DNA from: JAUILA01 sp964563925
Lineage (GTDB): Bacteria > Bacteroidota > Bacteroidia > Cytophagales > Cyclobacteriaceae
Reading direction: 5' to 3'
Assembly (NCBI GenBank): GCA_964563925.1
Contig: CAZLZD010000110.1
Coordinates: 1 to 6,328 of the forward strand
Length of the DNA stretch: 6,328 nucleotides
A program made the translations under genes and the position numbers. Below the pieces are notes generated by a model. It had not been told where the DNA came from and ran no database searches. It worked only from the letters and a program-made list of their open reading frames with translations. Positions 1 to 6,328 of this stretch are shown here, one piece after another (positions within the stretch are counted from its first letter, which is position 1; every line of letters begins with the position of its first letter).

Positions 1-614
1 ATTTCACCCTTTAGCGTTTCAAACTTTTCTTTTCTGGAAAGGATACGCACCTGTTTCCTGAGGCGCCTTACAATCTTGGATAAGGCGGAGGAATCGGACA
101 GCAGATCGGTAATGTTGGAATCAAGGGCATCGAAATGGTCCTCGAAGTGAAAAAAATGAATAAACAGTTCGTTACAGTAAAGCACGTTTCCTGACTCATC
201 GGTCCGGAAGATGATCTCAAAGGAATTGCTGAGGAAATTCTTGTACATCAATCCTTCCGATTGATCGGAAACCCAGGGTTGGCCGGCTGAAAGCCCGTCC
301 AATACCATCCAAAGGTAATAAAGCACATTATTCTCCCCGCGCAAATGCATACAAGTGACCTTCAGGACGGTATCATCGGCATCGTGGGTAAATTCATTGA
401 TGGCCTTGCTGGTATGCTGCGGGATCAGGCTGCTGAAATTAAGCGGTTTCCGGTAATGATTGAATAGCCGTGAAAGGAACTGGTTGTTCAGGATTATATT
501 CCCTTCCCGGTCAGTAAGCGCCACCCCCACGTCACAATAATTAAAGACCTTCCAGAAAAACGCTGACTCAACGCTTCCCTTGAAAATACGGCCGGCAAAC
601 CTTCCTTCTTCCAT
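1..614 (-). CDS. PAS-domain signalling protein, N-terminal 204 codons (3' end beyond the left edge)
   Basis: I translated this frame by hand from the ATG at 612-614; it stays open to base 1, so only the N-terminus is present. Two PAS-like units are visible. The first spans about residues 15-107, with the typical LTDREGNIILNN strand-turn-strand stretch at 33-44. The second spans about residues 123-204 and contains IIFRTDESGNVLYCNE at 134-149; it is cut by the edge. The visible part shows no signal peptide and no membrane segment, so it is probably cytoplasmic. An in-frame GTG at 630-632 could add six residues. A TAA at 633-635 closes the frame upstream, so the start is confined to these two codons. 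Neither has a strong Shine-Dalgarno. The gene follows the NarL-type regulator after a 112-base gap and may be its target or an extra sensor. The missing C-terminus could be a LuxR helix-turn-helix, a histidine kinase core or more PAS domains; I cannot tell which. Confidence 0.85.
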   Translation of the reverse strand, partial: MEEGRFAGRIFKGSVESAFFWKVFNYCDVGVALTDREGNIILNNQFLSRLFNHYRKPLNFSSLIPQHTSKAINEFTHDADDTVLKVTCMHLRGENNVLYYLWMVLDGLSAGQPWVSDQSEGLMYKNFLSNSFEIIFRTDESGNVLYCNELFIHFFHFEDHFDALDSNITDLLSDSSALSKIVRRLRKQVRILSRKEKFETLKGE

Positions 615-649
615 GGTGATAACTTGCTTCACTTAGCTTTCATTGAATG

Positions 650-665
650 ATTAATTTGCATTAAT
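650..665. repeat. Inverted repeat ATTAAT-TTGC-ATTAAT
   Basis: Two perfect 6-base arms, each itself palindromic, flank a 4-base spacer 35 to 50 bases ahead of the start codon of the left-edge PAS gene. This is where a transcription start or an operator could lie. AT-rich intergenic DNA yields such repeats by chance fairly often, so the call is tentative. Confidence 0.3.
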
Positions 666-703
666 AAATCAGGATAATCCATACTGTATAACCCTGAGGT
701 GAT

Positions 704-716
704 TACGTACAAGTAC
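704..716. repeat. Overlapping palindromes TACGTA and GTAC-AA-GTAC (candidate operator)
   Basis: TACGTA (704-709) overlaps an inverted repeat of two GTAC arms separated by AA (707-716). The block lies 10 bases past the stop codon of the NarL-type regulator and about 90 bases ahead of the start of the next gene. Its placement would suit binding by a dimeric regulator, possibly the LuxR-type regulator encoded next to it. The arms are short, so chance occurrence cannot be excluded. Confidence 0.35.
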
Positions 717-726
717 CTAGTTACAA

Positions 727-1371
727 TTACAGAATATTGCTTTTTTCAATCTCCTTCAGGAGTTCGACCACGTTCTTGACCCCCAGCTTTTTCATGACCT
801 TGGCCCGGTGGGTTTCGACGGTCCTCGGACTGATGATCAGCTTTTCTGCCATTTGATTGCTGGTCATTCCTTCACTGATCAGTTTTATCACTTCTTTTTC
901 CCTGGCAGTCAGCTGATATGTATTTCGTTCTTTCCGCTGGCCATCCGATTTTCGGATCGCATATTTGCTGAAAATCACTTTCTGGGCCTGGTTACTGAAA
1001 TACAGCTTGTCATTGAGCGCTGATTTAATGGCATACTCTAGTTCGTCGCTGCTTTCACTTTTGATCACATACCCCCTCACCCCCAGTTCAATGCATTTGT
1101 TGATATATTCTTCATCGTCATACATGGACAGGATGATTATCCTTGCTTCGGGATCGGCCGAGAGAAGTTCCTCTGCCACCTCCATCCCGTTCTTATTGGG
1201 CATGGAAATATCCATGATCAGCAAATCAGGGTTCAAAGAATTATAAATATCGATAGTCTCCGTTCCCGAAGCTGCCTCACCCACAATTTCCAATTCTTCA
1301 TTTTTCGCCAGCAGGGAGCGTATGCCTGCCCTGACCATGGCGTGATCGTCAGCTATTATTATTCGATTCAT
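727..1371 (-). CDS. NarL/FixJ-family two-component response regulator (REC + LuxR-type HTH)
   Basis: This 214-residue protein has the usual length and order for the family. The receiver (about 1-118) carries the acidic pair D8-D9, the phosphoacceptor D54 in LIMDISMP, the switch residue S82, the aromatic Y101 and the conserved K104. A charged linker (about 120-150) leads to a LuxR/GerE helix-turn-helix at about 151-212, with LTAREKEVIKLISEGMT followed by the recognition helix SPRTVETHRAKVMKKLGV. All key residues are present, so it should be phosphorylated, dimerise and bind DNA as a transcription factor. Its ATG lies inside the end of the upstream kinase gene (23-base overlap) and has only a weak AAAG upstream, pointing to coupled translation. 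The HisKA_3 kinase just upstream is the expected partner, since NarL-type regulators normally pair with that class. The target genes are unknown; the nearest candidate promoter is the palindrome-rich gap just downstream. Confidence 0.96.
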   Translation of the reverse strand: MNRIIIADDHAMVRAGIRSLLAKNEELEIVGEAASGTETIDIYNSLNPDLLIMDISMPNKNGMEVAEELLSADPEARIIILSMYDDEEYINKCIELGVRGYVIKSESSDELEYAIKSALNDKLYFSNQAQKVIFSKYAIRKSDGQRKERNTYQLTAREKEVIKLISEGMTSNQMAEKLIISPRTVETHRAKVMKKLGVKNVVELLKEIEKSNIL

Positions 1372-2821
1372 ATTCTTTGCTTATTAAAACTTCAGTTGGT
1401 ATTTCCAGCAGGATCATGGTGCCGTATTTGGGGTCGCTTTCGATGGTAAGCTGTCCGCCCAGTATCTCGGCACGGTCCTTCATATTGACAACACCTTTGT
1501 TACCGTACAATTCATCTGCCCTGACGGATTCAAGACCTATCCCGTCATCCTCGATACTCATCCGGAACAGGTCATCCTGAACGGTAACCTGTACCACAAC
1601 CTTTTTCGCCTGTGCATGCTTTACAATATTGTTCATGGCTTCCTGGGCAATCCGGTAAATATGGATTTTATGCTTTTGTGTGACTTCGAAGGATTCGTTC
1701 ATCCCTTCATAATCAACTTCAAGGTCATGGGATTTCTCAATCTGCTTGCAAAGGGACAACAGGTTTTTATCCAGGGAAAAATTCTTAAGCCGTGAGGGAA
1801 GCAGATTCTCCGAGATACGCACCGATTCATTGATCGCTTCGTTTAACTGCATGGTAATCTCACGCATATCATCAGAATCCTCCAGGAGCGACTTGAGCTT
1901 CATTTTTACGGCATTGAGCATCTGGCCCAGTCCGTCATGCAGCTCCATGGAAATCCGGGACCGCTCCTGCTCCTGTCCTTCCACCCGTGCCACAAGCTGC
2001 CGGTGTTCCATGAGCTCGTTGAGCTTTTCCTGCGCCTTTCTGTCGCGAATGTCCTTGAAAACAATGATGAGGCCAATCTGTGACCCCTTGCTGTCGATCA
2101 TCGGGCTCAGGCTGCTTTCCCCGATCGGAATGGCTGCTTCTCCCTCCACCTCGAGCATCAGGCTGTCGGACATACGGTTTGATTGTACCTTGTCCAGCGG
2201 ACAATGCAGTGGGTTCACTTTCAACCCTTCGGAATCAATAAAAAAGAAGACCTCGTTGAATACCTTCCCCAGGACATCGGCAGATTTCTTACCCGTTAAC
2301 TTTTCTGCACTGGGATTCATATAGGTAATCAGGCAGTCCCTGTCGATCGTGATCACCACATCACTGATTGAATTTACCGTGGAGAAATATTTCTCTTCGC
2401 TGTTCCTGAGCCTTGATTGTATCTGATGCTTATACAGTGCCATTTCAAGGACGGTGAAAATCTCGGAATCCTCAAAGGGCTTATTGAGATACCCGTAGGG
2501 CTCGGTCAGCTTGGCTTTATGAATGGTATTCCGGTCACTAAGGGCGGTAATGTATACCACGGGGACATCCATAAATTCATTGATACGTGCGGCAGTCTGG
2601 ATGCCATCCATTTCCCCCTGCAGCATGATGTCCATGAGGATAATATCGGGGGCATATTCCGGGGCAGCCTCCACGGCTTCCTCGCCCGACCCGCAGCTCT
2701 TGACGACCTGGTAGCCTTCATTTTCCAGCGTTGCCTTAAGGTGGTGGGCGACGATAAAGGAATCTTCAACCACCATGACTTTCTTTTTTTCCATAATATT
2801 CAGTTTGAACCTGTTATTCAT
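1349..2821 (-). CDS. Sensor kinase with N-terminal receiver: REC-PAS-HisKA_3-HATPase
   Basis: This 490-residue soluble protein begins with a receiver (about 13-132): acidic E19-D20, phosphoacceptor D64 in ILMDIML, T92 and K114 in GYLNKPFE. A PAS domain follows (about 141-260), then a helical linker rich in E, K, Q and R (258-290). The HisKA_3 helix has phospho-acceptor H295 in SMELHDGLGQ, where H-D-x-x-x-Q also matches the phosphatase signature of NarX/DesK-type kinases, so it is probably bifunctional. The ATPase shows the N-box E394-A-M-N-N398, G1 DDGIGL at 425-430, G2 NKGVVNMKDRAEILGG at 441-456 and a terminal GT at 467-468, all intact. Its ATG overlaps the TGA of the large upstream kinase (ATGA), and its 3' end overlaps the regulator gene. 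The likely output is phosphotransfer to that regulator. The receiver resembles those associated with HisKA_2 kinases, so the upstream kinase may feed it. M10 (2792-2794) is a possible alternative start, nearer the usual receiver start. Confidence 0.95.
   Translation of the reverse strand: MNNRFKLNIMEKKKVMVVEDSFIVAHHLKATLENEGYQVVKSCGSGEEAVEAAPEYAPDIILMDIMLQGEMDGIQTAARINEFMDVPVVYITALSDRNTIHKAKLTEPYGYLNKPFEDSEIFTVLEMALYKHQIQSRLRNSEEKYFSTVNSISDVVITIDRDCLITYMNPSAEKLTGKKSADVLGKVFNEVFFFIDSEGLKVNPLHCPLDKVQSNRMSDSLMLEVEGEAAIPIGESSLSPMIDSKGSQIGLIIVFKDIRDRKAQEKLNELMEHRQLVARVEGQEQERSRISMELHDGLGQMLNAVKMKLKSLLEDSDDMREITMQLNEAINESVRISENLLPSRLKNFSLDKNLLSLCKQIEKSHDLEVDYEGMNESFEVTQKHKIHIYRIAQEAMNNIVKHAQAKKVVVQVTVQDDLFRMSIEDDGIGLESVRADELYGNKGVVNMKDRAEILGGQLTIESDPKYGTMILLEIPTEVLISKEYESNNNS
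2792..2821 (-). other. ATGA stop/start overlap and alternative start of the REC-PAS kinase
   Basis: The TGA of the large kinase (2818-2820) and the ATG of the REC-PAS kinase (2819-2821) share four bases, a typical layout for translational coupling. A second in-frame ATG at 2792-2794 would give a protein starting MEKKKVMVVED, which is how receiver domains commonly begin. The first ATG has only GGGAA crowded directly against it and the second has no Shine-Dalgarno, so ribosome-site quality does not decide between them. The overlap favours the first. Confidence 0.6.
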
Positions 2822-5800
2822 TTCCCGTCAGGAAAACGGATAATAATTTCTGTTCCATTATTTCTGTTAATCTCGTAGTAACCGTTGAGCTGCTTAATCA
2901 GGATTCCCATAAGGTGCATGCCAAAGCTGCTTTCCTGTCCGATGGAAATAGTTTCCGGCATGGAAACACCATTATTCCGAACGGCCAGGTGGTATTCACC
3001 TTTCTTCTTCAGGGAAACATGAATTTTCCCTTGTTTCACCTCACCAAACGCATGTTTTACAGCATTGGTGAACAATTCATTCACGATAAACCCGCAATAA
3101 ATGGCATAGTCAAGGCTCATTACCAGGTCATCAATATCAATCGTGACCTCCAGCAGGGTATCCGAATCAAACAAGGTCATTTTCAGGTCATTGATGAGTT
3201 TGCCCAGGTAATCCGAAATCAGCACCTCATTCACCGACTCGGCCTGCAGCAGGCGTTCGTGGATAAGGGCCACCGACCTTACTTTTTGCATGAGCCCCTG
3301 CAGAAATTCCTTAGTTTCCGGGACACTGACATTCATCATTTTCAAATACAGGATACTGGAAATCAGCTGCAGGTTGTTCTTCACCCGGTGATGGATTTCC
3401 TTGATCAGCATATCCTTTTCTTCTATACTCTGGCGGAGGGCCTCTCCGGCCTGTTTCATTTCGGTAATATCCATCCCGGTCCCGATAAAACCGACAAAGG
3501 CGCCGTCGCTGTAATACCGTGGCACACTGGTATTCAGGATCCAGCGATATTCCCCGTCGGCGCGTTTCAGCCGGAATTCCATCCGGAAAGGCACCCTCTT
3601 TTTGATTGAATCCAGGTACAGTGACATCGTCCTGGTCGTATCTTCCGGATGGATCAGGTCGGTCCAGCCCATGATCTTCTCCTCATCAATGGGCCTTCCG
3701 GTGAATTCCAGGTAAAGTGCATTAAAGTAATCCAGCATGCCATCCGAATCCGTCAGCCAGATCAGCACCGGTGCATTTTCGGCCATATTCCTGAACCGTT
3801 TTTCCGATTCCCTCAGTAGGTCCTCCGACCGCTGCTGCTCGGTGATCTCGGAAATAATTCCATTTATCACCAATGGGTTTCCGCCATCGTCACTCATGAT
3901 CCATGTACTCAACTGTATCACCTGCTCCTCTCCGGCCTGGTTAAGCCACCGGTATTTCATCTCATAGGGGATTCCTTTTTCTTTTGCCTGCTCCATGGCC
4001 GCAAATATGCTTTCACGGTTTTCCGGATGTATCCCCTCCAGCCACAGGCGGTAAAAGTCATCCGGATTTTCATTCTGAAAACCGAATATTTCCCGTGATT
4101 TGGTGTCAAACACGACTTTATTATTTTTAAGATTGCATTCAAACAGGCCAAGATTGGCAGTCCGTACCGCCAGCTTGAACCTGTTTTCCGAAGCTATCAG
4201 AATTTCCTCTGCCTGCTTCCGGCCCGTGATATCGGTCTCGATTGCGACGAAATAATTCACATGGTTTTCCTCATCAAAAACCGGCTGAATTTCCAGGTCG
4301 AGCCAGTATTTCCTGCCCGACTTGGAGTAATTGAGGATTTCGCAGGATACGGGCAGGTCCTGGTCAAGCCGGGAACGGATATAGGCGGATGTTTGCGGGT
4401 CGGTTTCCTCACCCTGGAGCAACGTTCCCGGGTTGCATCCCAGCACTTCCTCCTTCGAGTATTCTGAAATTTCGACAAAAGCCTCATTGACCCATTGAAT
4501 GCGGCGCTCCGCATCTGTGATCACCACCAGATTGCTGGTCTTTCGGGCGATAAGCGCCAGTTGCTCCAGTTCCTTCTGATTCTGCTTTGCTTCGGTTATA
4601 TCCTGTACCAGTCCGAATACACGGCCGGTACTCCCGTTGGTCCGTATCGGAAGGCCCACTACACGTATCCATTTGTGCTCATCCGCGGCGTTCATGATCT
4701 CAAGCTCCTTGTCAAAAGACTCCCCTTTCTTTAAACAGTCCTGCATGGCGGTATTTATTATCCCCCGGTATTTGTCCAGGCAATACCCGGAGAATTCCTC
4801 TCGGATTTGCTCATCATCCGAATGGACTCCGAATATCCGGCATACTTCATCAGACCACCAGTAGCTCTCGTCTTCCTTCTCATACTGCCAGTTGCCTATC
4901 CTGGCCAGGCGCGCAGCGAGACGGGTATTGTCGGCCGCCTGCTGCAGTTGCATCTCGATATTCCTGTGGTTTGTTATATCTGTCCCCGAGAAAGAAATAC
5001 CAATGACTTCCTTCTTGGAGTTTGTCACGGGTACATACCGGAGCCGCGCAAACAGGGAATTTCCTTCGGGGTTTCTTAACTCCCGTTCATTGGTGACTAT
5101 TTCGCCATTAAGCGCCTTATTGAAATTCAGAAGGAACTTATCCCTGAACTCTTCCGGGATGATTTCGACTACCTTTTCCCCGATCTCCAGCTCCACACCA
5201 TAAATCCGGTCAAACAGGTCAATGGCGGTCCGGTTCATGTTCTGAATTTTAAGATCTCTGTTCAGGAAAATGGTGGCATCCGCTGAAACGTCAAGAATGG
5301 ATCTGAGTTCCGCCTCCGATTTTTCCAGGCGTTCCATTATTTCCCGGCTTTCAGTTACGTCGGCGAAACTTGCAACCGCCCCGAAACGCTGGCCATTCGC
5401 ATCCAGCATCGGCGCTGCATTGATCGAAATCCATTTCCGGTTGCCGTTTTTCGTTATTATTCCGTAAAGTTCATTCTCCACCAGCTTATTGGCTCTGAGG
5501 GCCAGCGTAAGCGGACGGCGCGAACGGGGATATACCCTGCCGGTTCGATCAACCATTTCCAAATTGAGGCTATCGATTTTTTCATTGAGAATTTCAGCCT
5601 TGTCCAGTTCGATTACACGCATGGCCGCCTCGTTGCAATAGGTTACTTCGCCCCTGGGGCCGGCCACCACCACCCCATTGATCATGGTATCAAGGATACG
5701 CTGCAGGCGGAACCGGTTTGAGGCCTCTTCCTGCTCCAGATATTTTTGCCGGGTCACATCGAGGCAGATCCCTTCGACCAGGTAGGACTGGTCACTCATT

Positions 5801-6328
5801 TTCCTGACTACGGCCTTAACCCGGACCCATTTTACCGTATTTTTTGCCGGGACGATCCTGAAATCAATCTCGACCTCGCCAGGGTCGGAAGCATGCTGAC
5901 GGACCAGTCCGGCCAGGACGGGAGTATCTTTCACATGTATGAGGCTCAGAAACCTGTCCGGGTCTGCGATTACCGCATTGGTTTCGATGCCGGATAATTT
6001 CTCAATCCCCTCGCTCAGGTGAGTGAGCTTATATTCTGTCATCTCCTCGGAAAGCCAAAGCTCGAACAGGGCAACATCGGGTATCACATTGGTCAGATTG
6101 ACCAGTCGTTTCATAGAACGTATCTCAGCATCCACATCCATCGAGTTGAACGCAACGGCTATTATTTCCCCGGAGTCATTGATTACTGGCGAGTACTGGA
6201 ACCTCCACCACCGGCTTGAATTATCAGGAAATCTTACCTCCCGTTCGACGACGGTTTGTTCACCGGAGAATGCCTTGTTTGCATTTTGCAGGAAAGCCAC
6301 CCTGGTATCAGGCTGAGTGTAGTCAAGC
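2818..6328 (-). CDS. Multi-PAS sensor histidine kinase, HisKA_2 type (5' end beyond the right edge)
   Basis: The frame is open to the right edge, so at least 1,169 residues are encoded here and the true start is outside. The GTG at 6298-6300 falls inside a PAS domain and is not a credible start; residues below are counted from it as 1. PAS-like units lie at about 1-60 (cut by the edge), 68-184, 196-317, 326-445, 455-572, 578-696, 703-824 and 831-951, most ending in a DIT/DVT-type motif before a short helical linker. The HisKA_2 core follows (957-1035) with EIHHRVKNNLQLISSIL, where H971 is the likely phospho-acceptor. The ATPase domain (1060-1158) has an intact N-box, NELFTNAVKHAF (E1075, N1079). 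The G1 box reads RNNGVSMPE, with Asn1109 at the usual Asp position and Ser for the second Gly. A GTEIIIRFP motif closes the fold. No membrane segment is visible, so it is a cytoplasmic sensor. It has no receiver or output domain and overlaps the receiver-kinase gene by four bases, the probable phosphotransfer target. The ligands of its PAS domains are not predictable. Confidence 0.95.
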   Translation of the reverse strand, partial: LDYTQPDTRVAFLQNANKAFSGEQTVVEREVRFPDNSSRWWRFQYSPVINDSGEIIAVAFNSMDVDAEIRSMKRLVNLTNVIPDVALFELWLSEEMTEYKLTHLSEGIEKLSGIETNAVIADPDRFLSLIHVKDTPVLAGLVRQHASDPGEVEIDFRIVPAKNTVKWVRVKAVVRKMSDQSYLVEGICLDVTRQKYLEQEEASNRFRLQRILDTMINGVVVAGPRGEVTYCNEAAMRVIELDKAEILNEKIDSLNLEMVDRTGRVYPRSRRPLTLALRANKLVENELYGIITKNGNRKWISINAAPMLDANGQRFGAVASFADVTESREIMERLEKSEAELRSILDVSADATIFLNRDLKIQNMNRTAIDLFDRIYGVELEIGEKVVEIIPEEFRDKFLLNFNKALNGEIVTNERELRNPEGNSLFARLRYVPVTNSKKEVIGISFSGTDITNHRNIEMQLQQAADNTRLAARLARIGNWQYEKEDESYWWSDEVCRIFGVHSDDEQIREEFSGYCLDKYRGIINTAMQDCLKKGESFDKELEIMNAADEHKWIRVVGLPIRTNGSTGRVFGLVQDITEAKQNQKELEQLALIARKTSNLVVITDAERRIQWVNEAFVEISEYSKEEVLGCNPGTLLQGEETDPQTSAYIRSRLDQDLPVSCEILNYSKSGRKYWLDLEIQPVFDEENHVNYFVAIETDITGRKQAEEILIASENRFKLAVRTANLGLFECNLKNNKVVFDTKSREIFGFQNENPDDFYRLWLEGIHPENRESIFAAMEQAKEKGIPYEMKYRWLNQAGEEQVIQLSTWIMSDDGGNPLVINGIISEITEQQRSEDLLRESEKRFRNMAENAPVLIWLTDSDGMLDYFNALYLEFTGRPIDEEKIMGWTDLIHPEDTTRTMSLYLDSIKKRVPFRMEFRLKRADGEYRWILNTSVPRYYSDGAFVGFIGTGMDITEMKQAGEALRQSIEEKDMLIKEIHHRVKNNLQLISSILYLKMMNVSVPETKEFLQGLMQKVRSVALIHERLLQAESVNEVLISDYLGKLINDLKMTLFDSDTLLEVTIDIDDLVMSLDYAIYCGFIVNELFTNAVKHAFGEVKQGKIHVSLKKKGEYHLAVRNNGVSMPETISIGQESSFGMHLMGILIKQLNGYYEINRNNGTEIIIRFPDGK

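Larger units (their letters stand above)
615..726 (-). promoter_or_regulatory. Intergenic region, probable promoter/operator of the left-edge PAS gene
   Basis: This 112-base gap is the only non-coding stretch in the window and is clearly more AT-rich than the genes. It holds several short palindromes: TACGTA at 704-709, GTAC-AA-GTAC at 707-716, CCTGAGG (a near-palindrome) at 693-699, GGAT-A-ATCC at 672-680, and ATTAAT-TTGC-ATTAAT at 650-665. On the minus strand a weak sigma70-like pair can be drawn, TTGTAC and TATACA about 16 bases apart, but I see no exact copy of the Bacteroidota TAnnTTTG -7 element. No GC-rich hairpin followed by a T run is present, so there is no obvious terminator after the regulator gene. 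That the region carries a promoter is inferred from the break in gene overlap and the base composition. Confidence 0.5.

Noticed and set aside
687..726. Rho-independent terminator after the NarL-type regulator gene
   Set aside because: Only 4- to 7-base palindromes are present, with no stable GC-rich stem followed by a T run on the minus strand.
1746..2324. Plus-strand open frame (192 codons), very rich in Ser and Arg
   Set aside because: It is antisense to the PAS/HisKA_3 part of the receiver kinase. The Ser/Arg-rich composition is typical of an antisense translation and no motif is visible.
2417..2878. Plus-strand open frame (153 codons) spanning the junction of the two kinase genes
   Set aside because: It is opposite the receiver domain and the end of the large kinase, has no motif, and the minus-strand frames have full domain support.
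2914..3609. Long plus-strand open frame (231 codons) opposite the 3' part of the large kinase
   Set aside because: It lies wholly opposite a kinase region with clear PAS, HisKA_2 and ATPase motifs, shows no recognisable domain, and is explained as the reverse-strand shadow of a conserved gene.
4401..4442. Photoactive LOV domain in the large kinase
   Set aside because: The motif is GCNPGTLLQG: Pro replaces the adduct-forming Cys of GRNCRFLQG, so a canonical photocycle is not expected.
6298..6300. GTG as the start codon of the large kinase
   Set aside because: The frame continues upstream to the edge without a stop, and the codon lies inside a PAS domain, so it is an internal valine codon.
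2818..6328. The PAS array as a recent tandem duplication or DNA repeat
   Set aside because: The PAS units share fold-level motifs only. I saw no long stretch of matching nucleotides between them, so they look like ancient, diverged domains.

Overview
All recognisable genes in this window lie on the minus strand, so the window reads biologically from its right end to its left end. In that order it holds: (i) a very large cytoplasmic multi-PAS sensor histidine kinase of the HisKA_2 type, whose start lies beyond the right edge; (ii) an unusual kinase with an N-terminal receiver, then a PAS domain, then a NarX/DesK-type HisKA_3 kinase core; (iii) a NarL/FixJ-type response regulator with a LuxR helix-turn-helix; (iv) a 112-base intergenic region rich in short palindromes; and (v) the first 204 codons of another PAS-domain protein that runs off the left edge.

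The first three genes overlap (4 bases, then 23 bases) and almost certainly form one transcription and translation unit. The content reads as one soluble signalling cassette. Eight or more PAS domains would sense or integrate small-molecule, redox or partner inputs. The HisKA_2 core is the natural donor to the receiver that begins the second kinase, because this receiver resembles the class found with HisKA_2 kinases. The second kinase core (H295, followed by the HDxxxQ phosphatase signature) would then control D54 of the NarL-type regulator, which binds DNA. This suggests two kinases wired in series. The wiring is inferred from domain classes and gene order, not shown by sequence.

The likely host is a member of the Bacteroidota. 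The evidence is indirect: long PAS arrays on HisKA_2 kinases, REC-PAS-HisKA_3 proteins paired with NarL regulators, moderate GC with AT-rich intergenic DNA, and weak or absent Shine-Dalgarno sequences. I see no mobile element, CRISPR array, tRNA, rRNA or clear terminator. The most notable points are the serial-kinase layout, a non-canonical ATP-binding G1 box in the large kinase (NNGVS where DNGxG is expected), and the palindromic block ahead of the left-edge PAS gene.
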